Below are positions 6,837-14,783 of a stretch of 17,863 nt of DNA, in pieces. The stretch spans positions 62,186-80,048 of the forward strand of contig DBBY01000065.1 in NCBI GenBank assembly GCA_002292855.1. The letters run 5' to 3'. The notes under the pieces were generated by a model. That model was not told the DNA's origin. It was given only the letters and a program-made list of their open reading frames with translations, and made no database searches. The translations under genes were made by a program, and so were the position numbers. Position 1 is the first letter of the stretch; every line of letters begins with the position of its first letter. Origin of the DNA: Flavobacteriales bacterium UBA972 (lineage in GTDB: Bacteria; Bacteroidota; Bacteroidia; Flavobacteriales; Schleiferiaceae).

Positions 6837-8933
6837 ATGCGACACCTTCTCGTTCTTTTGCTCCTCGCGGCCCTGCCGTCCTTGGCGCAGCCGATCTTAT
6901 TTGAAATTCCGCGCACCAAGTCGTTTCGCATGGATGAGGTTGCACCGACCATGGACCTACGGGCAACGCATCTTGAGGCGCCTGACGAGTTTTCTAAGGC
7001 GCATCAGCTCAATGAATTGAAGTCCGTTCACGCCCAACGCTTTGGCATTGCAAAAGACTCAGATCGGGGAGGAATGCTTCAAAAAACCATGGCTGCAGAG
7101 CCCTTGGTGCGCGACCAGCTGAGCATGAAGCGGGTTTTCACCGTCAATGGAGTGCAGGTTCCCATTCCTGGCGGAACCCCCAACGACAATACCGTCGCCT
7201 TCGGGGATTCCGTAGTTATGACCGCGGTGAACAGCGTGCTCTGGGCCTGGGATCTGCGCAAAGACACCTTTCTCTTCCCGCAGCAGTTTATTCCGCTGGT
7301 CGCCGCTTCGGGGGTACAAACTTCGGCCGGAGCCAGCGACCCACGCCTGCTGTATGACCCCGTTGCCGAGCGCTGGGTTCTGCTGTTTTTTGTGGGAAGC
7401 AGTCCCGCTGCGAGCCAAATCGTGGTCTGCTTTAGCCAAAGCAAAGACCCCAATGCAGGATGGCACAGCTATACCCTGCCGGGGAATCCGCTCAACAACA
7501 ACCGATGGAGTGATTTTCCCTCGATGGCCTTCACCGACGACAAGCTGGTAATGTCCATTAACCTCATTATTCCCAATGTGAGTTGGCAGGTTGGTTTCGA
7601 TGGAACCGTCATTTGGGAGATGGACAAGGCCGCCGGATACGCCGGCGCTGCAACCCTGCCCGCCGAGCTGCACCACGGATTCGCCACCGACGGTCGCTGG
7701 ATCCGCAACCTGGTCGCGGTCACCGGCTGGGACGGCTACACGTCCAAGCCCATGTGGGCCAGCAACCGCAACTTCGACGCCCAGAACGATACCGTCTTCT
7801 TTTTGACCCGCACCGACAGCGCAGTGGGCGGAACGCATTCTTACGAAATTCATCGCCTACGCGCCAGCCAGCCCTATGGTCTGCCTCCCAACGGCCGCCA
7901 GCCCTCCACTCCGGCTGCAGACCCCAGTAAGGGCCTTCAAACCAACGACGGGCGCTGGCTTGGAGCCCAAGAGATGCCCGACGGCAGCGTGCATTTAGTT
8001 AGCACTACGCGGGACTTTAGTACCCAGCGATCGGCCATCTACCACGGAATCATTCCCTCTGCCGAGCAACCCGATACCCTTCTGGGTCACGTTATCGGTG
8101 ACGTTCAGCGCTTTTATGGCTACCCCAATCTCACCTGGGTGGGCAACGAAGGCTGCGACGCCGAGGTGCTCATTGGCTTCAACCACTGTTCTCCCCAGGA
8201 CTTTGCCGGCTTTTCGGCGGTATACTACGGCAACGACGGCAGCTACAGTCCAGTGCGTCACCTCAAGTCGGGTCTGGGCAACATAAGCAAGCTGGGCGGA
8301 GCCGAGCGCTGGGGCGACTACTTTGGCATTCAGCAGGACTACGCCCGCCCGGGATTCGCCTGGCTCGCCGGCTTCTATGCCTTGGGCAACGGCGGCAACG
8401 GAACCTTCATGCACCTTCTTCAGTCGCCGGATTCTACGCAGCTCTCGGTTGCCCTTAGTTCGGGCGGGCAGGGTTGCTCGAGGTATGCAGAGGCAGCCGT
8501 TCAGGGCAGTGGGCCCTTTCAGTTTAGTTGGTCCGACGGCAGCACCACCGCGCGCAGTTTTGAGGGCTGCGGGGGCGATACCCTCTACGTTCGCGTGACC
8601 GACGTGCGCGGATGCAGCTACGATGCCATGCAGGTGCTTCCCATGACCAATGCGGAGGCTCCGCTGCTCTTCCCCAACCCTAGTTCCAGCGAAGTTTTTG
8701 CGCTTATTGACGTGCCTGGCAAGGGACATGTTGATTTTGAGGTCTTTGATGCCAGCGGGGCCCGCGTTGAAGTGGCCCAGGCCCAAGTCCGCGCCGGACG
8801 AAACGAAATTTATGCTTGGCTCGGTCACCTGCCTAGCGGCACCTATGCCGTGCGAATTGGCTTTTGGGACGAGCGGGCAGACCAAGCGGAGTCCTTAATT
8901 TTGCACCGCGAAACCCTTATAATTGCCCCTTAA
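6837..8933 (+). CDS. T9SS-exported beta-propeller-like protein with C-terminal sorting domain
   Basis: This protein of 698 residues is of unknown function. It starts with a signal peptide (RHLLVLLLLAALPSLAQ, cleaved near residue 18). A large middle region of about residues 90-520 carries repeated propeller-type blade motifs such as DPRLLYDPVAERWVLLFF and, near its end, ERWGDYFGIQQDYARPGFAWLAGFY. Residues about 530-595 resemble a SprB-type repeat, with paired Cys and FSWSDGSTTARSF. The last 90 residues fit a type A T9SS sorting domain: FPNPSSSEV, then FEVFDASGARV and GTYAVRIG. The product should be exported across the outer membrane and either anchored or released. A TTG at 6822 is in frame, but the ATG at 6837 begins the signal peptide. 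The stop overlaps rfbB (TAATG), unusual for a cargo gene. Confidence 0.85.
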   Translation: MRHLLVLLLLAALPSLAQPILFEIPRTKSFRMDEVAPTMDLRATHLEAPDEFSKAHQLNELKSVHAQRFGIAKDSDRGGMLQKTMAAEPLVRDQLSMKRVFTVNGVQVPIPGGTPNDNTVAFGDSVVMTAVNSVLWAWDLRKDTFLFPQQFIPLVAASGVQTSAGASDPRLLYDPVAERWVLLFFVGSSPAASQIVVCFSQSKDPNAGWHSYTLPGNPLNNNRWSDFPSMAFTDDKLVMSINLIIPNVSWQVGFDGTVIWEMDKAAGYAGAATLPAELHHGFATDGRWIRNLVAVTGWDGYTSKPMWASNRNFDAQNDTVFFLTRTDSAVGGTHSYEIHRLRASQPYGLPPNGRQPSTPAADPSKGLQTNDGRWLGAQEMPDGSVHLVSTTRDFSTQRSAIYHGIIPSAEQPDTLLGHVIGDVQRFYGYPNLTWVGNEGCDAEVLIGFNHCSPQDFAGFSAVYYGNDGSYSPVRHLKSGLGNISKLGGAERWGDYFGIQQDYARPGFAWLAGFYALGNGGNGTFMHLLQSPDSTQLSVALSSGGQGCSRYAEAAVQGSGPFQFSWSDGSTTARSFEGCGGDTLYVRVTDVRGCSYDAMQVLPMTNAEAPLLFPNPSSSEVFALIDVPGKGHVDFEVFDASGARVEVAQAQVRAGRNEIYAWLGHLPSGTYAVRIGFWDERADQAESLILHRETLIIAP

Positions 8934-9982
8934 TGCACACTGTAATCATTACCGGCGGAGCCGGATTCATCGGCTCGCACGTTCTGCGCCGCTTCGTGCA
9001 GCGCTACCCCCACTACCGAGTGGTCAATGCGGATTCGCTTACCTACGCGGGCAACCTTGAGAACCTCGCCGACCTGGCGGATTCCGCAAACTATTTTTTT
9101 GAGCGCGTAGACATTCGCGACGCCGTGGCCGTGCAGGACCTCTTTGACCGCTACCAGCCCGACGGCGTGGTGCATTTAGCCGCAGAAAGCCATGTGGATC
9201 GCTCTATTGCCGACCCAATGGCCTTTGTAGAAACCAACGTAATCGGCACCGTCAACCTGCTCAACGCGGCGCGCAGCACCTGGGCCGGAGCCATGGAGGG
9301 CAAGCGCTTCTACCATATTTCTACGGACGAGGTTTTTGGTGCTCTCGGCGCCGAGGGTCTTTTTAACGAAGAAACCCCCTACAGCCCCAACAGTCCCTAC
9401 AGCGCGTCTAAGGCCAGCAGCGACCACTTCGTGCGCGCCTACCACGAGACCTACGGGCTCCCGGTAGTGCTGTCGAACTGCTCCAATAACTATGGGCCAA
9501 ACCACTTCCCTGAGAAGCTGATTCCGCTGATGATTCACAACATCATTGAGGGCAAGCCTTTACCGGTTTATGGCGACGGCAAGTACACGCGCGATTGGCT
9601 CTACGTCAAGGACCACGCATCGGCCATCGACGAGGTATACCACCAGGGGCGCAACGGCGAAACCTACTGCATCGGCGGATGGAACGAGTGGCAAAACATC
9701 GACCTCGTTCACCTCTTGTGCCGCACCATGGACGCCAAGCTCGGCCGCCCTGAAGGCGACAGCGCCAAGCTCATCACCTATGTCAAGGACCGCCCAGGCC
9801 ACGACAAGCGCTATGCCATCGACGCCTCTAAGATTCACCGCGAACTGGGCTGGAAGCCTTCCGTGACCTTTGAGCAGGGCCTGAGCGAGACCATTGACTG
9901 GTACCTCAGCAACGAAACCTGGCTGCGCAACGTCACCAGCGGAGCCTACATGGACTACTACAGCGCCCAATACGGCGCCTAA
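8933..9982 (+). CDS. rfbB: dTDP-glucose 4,6-dehydratase
   Basis: This 349-residue NAD-dependent enzyme forms dTDP-4-keto-6-deoxy-D-glucose, the branch point to rhamnose, fucosamine-type and other deoxy sugars. It begins ITGGAGFIGSH (6-16), has HLAAESHVDRS (81-91), the dehydratase signature STDEVFG (130-136) with Thr131, Asp132 and Glu133, and YSASK giving Tyr156/Lys160. NCSNNYGPNHFPEKLIP and GDGKYTRDWLYVKDH confirm the RfbB/RmlB family. A frame open from 8864 lies within the preceding gene; the ATG at 8933 overlaps its TAA by one base. RfbA, RfbC and RfbD are absent here, so the precursor and later steps must be encoded elsewhere. Confidence 0.95.
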   Translation: MHTVIITGGAGFIGSHVLRRFVQRYPHYRVVNADSLTYAGNLENLADLADSANYFFERVDIRDAVAVQDLFDRYQPDGVVHLAAESHVDRSIADPMAFVETNVIGTVNLLNAARSTWAGAMEGKRFYHISTDEVFGALGAEGLFNEETPYSPNSPYSASKASSDHFVRAYHETYGLPVVLSNCSNNYGPNHFPEKLIPLMIHNIIEGKPLPVYGDGKYTRDWLYVKDHASAIDEVYHQGRNGETYCIGGWNEWQNIDLVHLLCRTMDAKLGRPEGDSAKLITYVKDRPGHDKRYAIDASKIHRELGWKPSVTFEQGLSETIDWYLSNETWLRNVTSGAYMDYYSAQYGA

Positions 9983-9985
9983 GGC

Positions 9986-10705
9986 ATGCTTGAAGGCACC
10001 GAGGTCCTGGCCGTCATTCCCGCGCGCTACGCCAGTACGCGCCTGCCCGGCAAGCCCTTGGCCTTAATTGCCGGCAAGCCCATGATCCAGCAAGTCTGGG
10101 AACGCGTCTCGGCCGTCCTGCCCGCGGTGGTGGCCACCGACGACGCCCGCATTGCTGAGGTAGTTTATTCTTTTGGTGGTCGGGTTCGCATGACCGCCGT
10201 CGACTGCCCGAACGGAACCGCAAGAGTCGCTGAGGTTCTTGCAAACTGGGAGGGTCCGCGCCCCGAAATCGTGCTCAACGTGCAGGGCGACGAACCCCTC
10301 GTGCAGGCCCACGACCTCGAAACCCTCGTGCGCCTCATGCGCCGCCCCGAGGTTCGCATCGGAACCCTCGTGACGCCCGCCCGCGCCGCCGACCTCACGT
10401 CGCCCAACAACTGCTTTGTGCAGCGCCTGCCCGACGGGCTCTGCATGAGCTTCAGCCGAAGCCCCGAGTGCTGCAGCATCCAGGCTTGGCGCCATGTGGG
10501 TATGTATGGATTCCGCGCTGAGGTTCTGCCCCAGTTGGTCGCATTGCTGCCCACGCCCGGTGAAGTCCGCGAGCGGCTCGAGCAGCTGCGCTGGCATGAA
10601 TCCGGATTCCCGATTTATAGCGCCGAGGTCGCAACCGCAGGCATCGGGGTAGACAGTCCTGAGGATTTGGAGTACGTTAGGTCGTTGCTGGCAGCTAGTA
10701 ACTAG
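9986..10705 (+). CDS. kdsB: CMP-Kdo synthetase (3-deoxy-manno-octulosonate cytidylyltransferase), divergent
   Basis: This 239-residue cytoplasmic enzyme should activate Kdo with CTP for the WaaA reaction. The nucleotide-binding N-terminus reads VIPARYASTRLPGKPL (10-25). NVQGDEP (98-104) supplies the metal-binding Asp102. SRSP (157-160), RHVGMYGFRA (169-178), LEQLR (198-202) and GVDSPEDLE (221-229) follow the family order. It departs from the usual pattern in two places: GT(E/D)R reads GTAR (77-80), and the FSRxxIPY stretch reads FSRSPECCSIQ, followed by a loop about 15-20 residues shorter than in E. coli. The core residues are present, so activity is likely. The ATG lies three bases after rfbB. 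The stop TAG shares CTAG with the convergent methyltransferase gene. Confidence 0.88.
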   Translation: MLEGTEVLAVIPARYASTRLPGKPLALIAGKPMIQQVWERVSAVLPAVVATDDARIAEVVYSFGGRVRMTAVDCPNGTARVAEVLANWEGPRPEIVLNVQGDEPLVQAHDLETLVRLMRRPEVRIGTLVTPARAADLTSPNNCFVQRLPDGLCMSFSRSPECCSIQAWRHVGMYGFRAEVLPQLVALLPTPGEVRERLEQLRWHESGFPIYSAEVATAGIGVDSPEDLEYVRSLLAASN

Positions 10706-10711
10706 CTACCT
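10691..10711. repeat. 21-base near-palindrome, copy 2, at the kdsB / methyltransferase junction
   Basis: AGCTAGT-A-ACTAGCT (10693-10707) is a perfect 7-base inverted repeat with a one-base centre. The whole element matches the reverse complement of 6797-6817 at 18 of 21 positions. It holds the stops of both convergent genes (CTAG, 10702-10705). It may be a small dispersed repeat or a termination hairpin. Confidence 0.55.
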
Positions 10712-11346
10712 AGTTTCCGAGCAACCATCACCCCATCCCTAAAAGGCAAAAGTTGGTGCTCCACCCGCGGGTCGGCGGCCACATGCTGCACGTAGGCCCT
10801 CAGGGCATCAGTCTCGTGGTCGCTGACGCTGGGGTCGGCCACTTTTCCGCTCCACAGCACGTTGTCGGCGAGAATGAGTCCGCCAGGGCGCACGCGATCC
10901 ACCACCATTTCGTAGTAGGTGAGGTAGTTCTCCTTGTCGGCGTCCAAAAAGACGAGGTCCCAGGTTTCGTCGAGTTGCGGAATCAGTTTGCGCGCGTCGC
11001 CCACCCTAAAGTCGAGTTGTGCGGCAAACGGCGAGTCCGCAAAGTACCCGCGCACCCGCGTTTCGAGCTCGGCGTTGACGTCCATGGTTATCAGTCGGCC
11101 GTCTGCGGTCAGGCCTTCGGCCATACACAGGGCGGAATAGCCGGTGTAGGTTCCGACCTCAAGAATGCGGCGCGGACCAACCAGCTTGCTGATCAGGCTC
11201 AAGAACCGACCCTGCTGGTGCCCGCTGCACATGCGCGGCATTAGTACTTGCTGCCAGGTTTCGCGCTCAATGCGCTCGAGCAGGGCAGAGGGCGCCGCCG
11301 TAAACTTGCCGGCGTAGTCGTCGATTTCGGGAGGTAAAAATTCCAT
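10702..11346 (-). CDS. Class I SAM-dependent O-methyltransferase (family 3)
   Basis: This 214-residue protein matches the bacterial O-methyltransferase family related to catechol and caffeoyl-CoA methyltransferases. The SAM-binding loop is LEVGTYTGYSALCMA (62-76). Metal ligands are expected at Asp135 in FLDADKENY, and at Asp161 and Asn162 in ADNVLWSG. GDARKLIPQL (116-125) lies near the adenine site. The substrate is unknown; members act on catechol-like or other hydroxyl groups. It is the last gene of the serS-led minus-strand run, 12 bases after the M16 peptidase gene, and its stop overlaps the kdsB stop. Nothing in the context assigns it to the sugar operon, which runs the other way. Confidence 0.9.
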   Translation of the reverse strand: MEFLPPEIDDYAGKFTAAPSALLERIERETWQQVLMPRMCSGHQQGRFLSLISKLVGPRRILEVGTYTGYSALCMAEGLTADGRLITMDVNAELETRVRGYFADSPFAAQLDFRVGDARKLIPQLDETWDLVFLDADKENYLTYYEMVVDRVRPGGLILADNVLWSGKVADPSVSDHETDALRAYVQHVAADPRVEHQLLPFRDGVMVARKLGS

Positions 11347-11358
11347 GAAGCTCGAGAA

Positions 11359-12609
11359 TTACTCGGTGAGCGTCCCAAGATAGCGCAAACGACTAATGTG
11401 CGAGGGTGCAAACATTCGCTCTGCGACGTCCCGCAACTGAGCCACAGTCAGGGCGTTAACCTTCACGACCAGCTCGTCAAAGCGATCGATGCGGTCGTAC
11501 ACGAGGAGCGATTTGCCCAGCCCCGTCATCAATCCTTGACCGCTTTCTTGGGCAAGGGCCATTTGGCCCAGCAGCTGAAGCTTGCCTTGCTCGAGGGCGC
11601 GCGGACTAAGGCCTTGGCGCAGCGCATCCAGCTCCTTGCGAATCAGGCGTTCGGCGCGGTCCACGGTTCCGAGGTCGGTGCCGGCATAGACGCCCCAGTG
11701 GCCGCCGTCCGCGTAGGCGTTGATGAAGCTCTCGATCTGGTAGGCGATGCCGTGGCGCTCGCGAATGTTCATGCTGAGCCGGCTGTTCATCGCCGGGCCG
11801 CCCAGCACGTTGTTGAGCAGCACGGCCGCGGTGTAGTCCTCCTCGTGCACCGACGGAGCCTCTCCACCCAGCACCAAATGGCTTTGGTTTATTTCTTTTT
11901 TGATGCTGACGTCAAAGCGAGCCGGCTTGGGCGCGTCCACGCGCTGGGGCGCGGAACCTTCGGTGGTCCATGTTCCGCCAAACTCCTCGGCGAGCCGCGC
12001 AAATCGGGCAACTGAAATTCCGCCCACCGAACTCAGTACGGCCTGCTCGGGCCGGTACAGCGCCCCAATGAAGCGCAGCACGTCGGCGCGCTCAAAGCGA
12101 GAAACGGTTTCGCGGCGCCCCAAAATGTTCATGCCCAGGGGGTGGTCGGGGTAGAGAAGGGCGTCAAACTCGTCAAAAAGGGCCTCGGACGGATTGTCTT
12201 TGTAGCCGTCCATTTCGTCGAGAATCACTTCGCGCTCTTTGGGAACCTCGCGCTCCGGGATCGACGCATGCTTGACGATGTCAAAGAGCAGGTCCATGGC
12301 CCGTCGGTAGTGCTCCACCATGAAGCTGGCGTAGAGCAGCGTGTCTTCCTTACCCGTGTAGGCGTTTAACTCGCCTCCCACGCCTTCCAAGCGGCTCAGC
12401 ACGTGAAAGGCCTTGCGTCGCGCAGTGCCTTTGAAAATTAAGTGCTCGGTAAAGTGGGCGAGGCCCTCGTCGTCGCGAGATTCGTCGCGCGAACCTGCCT
12501 TGAGGTGCAGCCCAATGTGGCCCGTGGGCGAAGCCGTAGGTTGGTGCACCCAGCGAAGCCCGTTGGGCAGCGTGGCAACGACAAATTCGGGCCGAATCGG
12601 AGCTCCCAT
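11359..12609 (-). CDS. M16 family zinc peptidase, probably cytoplasmic
   Basis: This 416-residue protein resembles the mitochondrial-processing-peptidase-like bacterial M16 group. The inverted zinc motif HFTEH (52-56) supplies His52, the catalytic Glu55 and His56; the third ligand, Glu132, lies 76 residues on in REVILDEMDG, the usual spacing. The C-terminal half has GGPAMNSRLSMNIRERHGIAY, the substrate-binding RxxxGxAY motif. There is no signal peptide, in contrast to the M16 pair at 15693. Such proteins degrade or trim peptides; the natural substrate is unknown. It begins one base past the end of the DUF4286 gene and is followed after 12 bases by the methyltransferase gene, so the genes are likely cotranscribed. 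Confidence 0.92.
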   Translation of the reverse strand: MGAPIRPEFVVATLPNGLRWVHQPTASPTGHIGLHLKAGSRDESRDDEGLAHFTEHLIFKGTARRKAFHVLSRLEGVGGELNAYTGKEDTLLYASFMVEHYRRAMDLLFDIVKHASIPEREVPKEREVILDEMDGYKDNPSEALFDEFDALLYPDHPLGMNILGRRETVSRFERADVLRFIGALYRPEQAVLSSVGGISVARFARLAEEFGGTWTTEGSAPQRVDAPKPARFDVSIKKEINQSHLVLGGEAPSVHEEDYTAAVLLNNVLGGPAMNSRLSMNIRERHGIAYQIESFINAYADGGHWGVYAGTDLGTVDRAERLIRKELDALRQGLSPRALEQGKLQLLGQMALAQESGQGLMTGLGKSLLVYDRIDRFDELVVKVNALTVAQLRDVAERMFAPSHISRLRYLGTLTE

Positions 12610-12610
12610 C

Positions 12611-12946
12611 CTAGAGAGAAGGCGGAATCACCGGCCCGTCCAATTGGTCGACCCTTCTAAGAATAGTCCGAAAGGCCAGAGCCTTAGATCCAAACTTGGC
12701 CGCGGACTTTTCTTGGAGCCCAGGGGCGTGCACCTGCTGGTAGAGTTGTAAATCCTCGGGCGAGGCAAAGCGGTACTGCGCGGCATAGGTTCGACCGCCG
12801 TCTTCGTCAATCATCACTTCATGCAAAACGGCGTCCAGAAACATGCCGGTGGCCAGCACCTCGGGCATGTGAGTGTTGCGCATCCAGTGCAGCCATTCCG
12901 CGTGGATGCTGTCGTCGACATTGACCGTTACGTTGTAGGTATACAT
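12611..12946 (-). CDS. DUF4286 family protein
   Basis: This protein of 111 residues begins MYTYNVTVNVDDSIHAEWLHWM, then THMPEVLATGMF, a pattern I recognise as DUF4286, a small family common in Bacteroidota with a predicted dimeric alpha/beta-barrel (ferredoxin-like) fold. The function is not known. It has no signal peptide or membrane segment, so it is probably cytoplasmic. Its start overlaps the stop of the lipoprotein gene by one base (TAATG), and its stop is followed almost at once by the M16 peptidase ATG. Confidence 0.85.
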   Translation of the reverse strand: MYTYNVTVNVDDSIHAEWLHWMRNTHMPEVLATGMFLDAVLHEVMIDEDGGRTYAAQYRFASPEDLQLYQQVHAPGLQEKSAAKFGSKALAFRTILRRVDQLDGPVIPPSL

Positions 12947-13500
12947 TACTTTTTAAGTCCCCAGCCGTCCCAAAGCCTTTGAAAATGCAGGTCAAGGCTA
13001 TCGTTTTGCTTGAGCACGTAGCGAACTTCATCCAGTCGGGTGTGCAGGGTTGCGATCAGGGGTAAAACCGCATTTTTTTCTTCTTCGAGCGCGATGCGGA
13101 CGGAATCATCAGGGATTAGTCGATTGGACCAGTCGTGGTGCAGGGCCTTGAGCTGTTTTTGAGCAAGCAGCAACTGCCCGTCCCACTGCTCCTCTCGGCG
13201 AATGGACTCAAACTTAAAAAGGGCGCGATGGCTGCCGCGCAACCACTCAAAATCGTTGAAGAAAATAGCCTCAAGGCTTGCGTCGTATTCCTTGGTTTTG
13301 GCAATCTCGATGTGGCGCTCCATGATAGCGTAGGCATCCATGAATTCTGCGCTGTCGAGGTCTTGAAGAACTTCGTAGGTGGAGTCTACGGTAGTGGCGA
13401 GGTCATCGACCTCCGTGCCCAAGGGCCCCGTGCGGCCGCAACCCGTGAGGGCCAAAGCGCTCAGTCCAATCGCAGGAATCCAAAATTTTAGCGTATCCAT
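12946..13500 (-). CDS. Predicted lipoprotein, helical, function unknown
   Basis: This protein of 184 residues has a lipoprotein signal: Lys5, a hydrophobic core, and the lipobox LTGC with the lipidated Cys21. The residues after Cys are RTGPLG, with no acidic residue just after Cys. The mature part is predicted mostly alpha-helical and charged, with stretches such as DAYAIMERHIEIAKTKEYD and LLLAQKQLKALHHDW that could form a helical bundle or coiled coil. No domain is recognised. The start at 13500 lies 13 bases inside the 3' end of serS and is fixed by the signal peptide. It is cotranslated with DUF4286 (TAATG), suggesting a conserved pair worth comparing across genomes. Confidence 0.75.
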   Translation of the reverse strand: MDTLKFWIPAIGLSALALTGCGRTGPLGTEVDDLATTVDSTYEVLQDLDSAEFMDAYAIMERHIEIAKTKEYDASLEAIFFNDFEWLRGSHRALFKFESIRREEQWDGQLLLAQKQLKALHHDWSNRLIPDDSVRIALEEEKNAVLPLIATLHTRLDEVRYVLKQNDSLDLHFQRLWDGWGLKK

Positions 13501-14762
13501 TCAAATCCAGTGTAGGGCACCAGGGCCTTGGGAATCCGAATGCCCTCATGCGATTGATTGTTCTCGAGCAAAGCCGCCACCACACGCGGGAGCGCCAGCG
13601 ATGAGCCGTTGAGGCTGTGGGCCAGGTGCGGCTTTCCGTCCTCTTCACTGCGGTAGCGGAGCATTAGACGGTTGCATTGAAAGGTCTCAAAATTGCTCAC
13701 CGAGCTTACCTCGAGCCAGCGTTCTTGGGCTGCGGACCACACTTCAAAATCATAGGTCAGAGCAGCAGTGAATCCCATGTCTCCGCCGCACAAGCGCAGC
13801 ACGCGGTATGGCAACTCAAGGTCTCGAAGCAAAGCCGCGACGTGCTCTACCATTTCGTCAAGGCGCTCATAGGATCGGTCGGGGCGCTCCACGCACACGA
13901 TTTCTACCTTATCAAACTGGTGCAGGCGGTTGAGTCCGCGCACGTCCTTGCCATAGGATCCCGCTTCACGGCGAAAGCAAGGGCTGTAGGCAGTGAGCCT
14001 CACGGGCAGGTCGGCCTCGGGCAGAATTTCGTCGCGCAGCATGTTGGTGACGGGCACCTCGGCCGTGGGAATGGCATAAAGCTGGTCCTCGCCCATGTAG
14101 TACATCTGGCCGTCCTTATCGGGCAATTGGCCCGTGCCATAGCCTGAGGCGGCATTGACCAGGTGCGGCGGCTGAATTTCGAGGTAACCAGCCGCAGTAT
14201 TGCGGTCCAAGAAGAACTGAATGAGTCCGCGCTGAAGACGCGCCCCCTGACCGGTGTAGAAGGGGAATCCAGCGCCGCTCACCTTCACACCTCGTTCAAA
14301 ATCAATGAGTTTAAAGCGCTCGGCAAGGTCCCAATGCGGAACCGCATTCTCGGCCAGGGTCCAATCGGGGCTCCACTCCGCTACGACCTCGTTGTCTTCT
14401 GCGGACTTTCCGCGGGGTACCGATTCATGGGGCATGTTGGGCAACCGCAGCAGCTGCTCGCGTTCTTGGCCTTCTAAAGACTCCAACTCGCCGGCAAAAC
14501 CCTGAATTTTTGCTTTGATTTCTGCCGTTTGCGACTTCATTGCTTCGGCTTGGTCCTTGTGGCCCTCGCGCATGAGTCCGCCAATTTCTTTGGCGAGGCG
14601 GTTGGCCTCGGCCTGAAGCGCCTCTGACTCGGTTTGGATTCGCCTGCGCTGCTCATTGAGCGCAAGCAGCAACTCCATAGCAGGGCGCACGTCGAGGTTG
14701 CGCTTGGCTAAAGCCGCAATCACCCCCTCGGGATTGGTTCGTATGGTCGAAAGAGTGAGCAT
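13488..14762 (-). CDS. serS: Seryl-tRNA synthetase
   Basis: This 424-residue class II synthetase charges tRNA-Ser. Residues about 30-105 form the charged antiparallel coiled-coil arm that binds the long variable arm of tRNA-Ser. The catalytic domain has TAEVP (233-237), motif 2 FRREAGSYGKDVRGLNRLHQF (263-283), and motif 3 with NGSSLALPR (385-393). The length is typical. It leads a minus-strand run with the lipoprotein, DUF4286, M16 peptidase and methyltransferase genes. It lies 71 bases after rpmA, separated from it by a terminator-like hairpin. Confidence 0.97.
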   Translation of the reverse strand: MLTLSTIRTNPEGVIAALAKRNLDVRPAMELLLALNEQRRRIQTESEALQAEANRLAKEIGGLMREGHKDQAEAMKSQTAEIKAKIQGFAGELESLEGQEREQLLRLPNMPHESVPRGKSAEDNEVVAEWSPDWTLAENAVPHWDLAERFKLIDFERGVKVSGAGFPFYTGQGARLQRGLIQFFLDRNTAAGYLEIQPPHLVNAASGYGTGQLPDKDGQMYYMGEDQLYAIPTAEVPVTNMLRDEILPEADLPVRLTAYSPCFRREAGSYGKDVRGLNRLHQFDKVEIVCVERPDRSYERLDEMVEHVAALLRDLELPYRVLRLCGGDMGFTAALTYDFEVWSAAQERWLEVSSVSNFETFQCNRLMLRYRSEEDGKPHLAHSLNGSSLALPRVVAALLENNQSHEGIRIPKALVPYTGFEWIR

Positions 14763-14772
14763 TCTGAGGTTG

Positions 14773-14780
14773 TAAAACTA
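14773..14780 (-). promoter_or_regulatory. Possible -7 promoter box (TAGTTTTA) for serS
   Basis: On the minus strand TAGTTTTA matches TAnnTTTn and ends ten bases before the serS ATG. It lies within a 14-base inverted repeat (14770-14783, TTGTA/TACAA arms) just after the rpmA hairpin. No -33 element is evident. The call is weak and rests on the need for a new start after a terminator. Confidence 0.3.
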
Positions 14781-14783
14781 CAA

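Noticed and set aside
7995..8885. A 296-codon minus-strand open frame opposite the T9SS cargo gene
   Set aside because: The plus strand carries a coherent secreted protein ending in a sorting domain; the antisense frame shows no domain.
10424..10500. Possible frameshift or internal deletion in kdsB
   Set aside because: The frame stays open and all motifs before and after the short loop are in one frame in the right order, so a divergent intact gene is more likely than a broken one.
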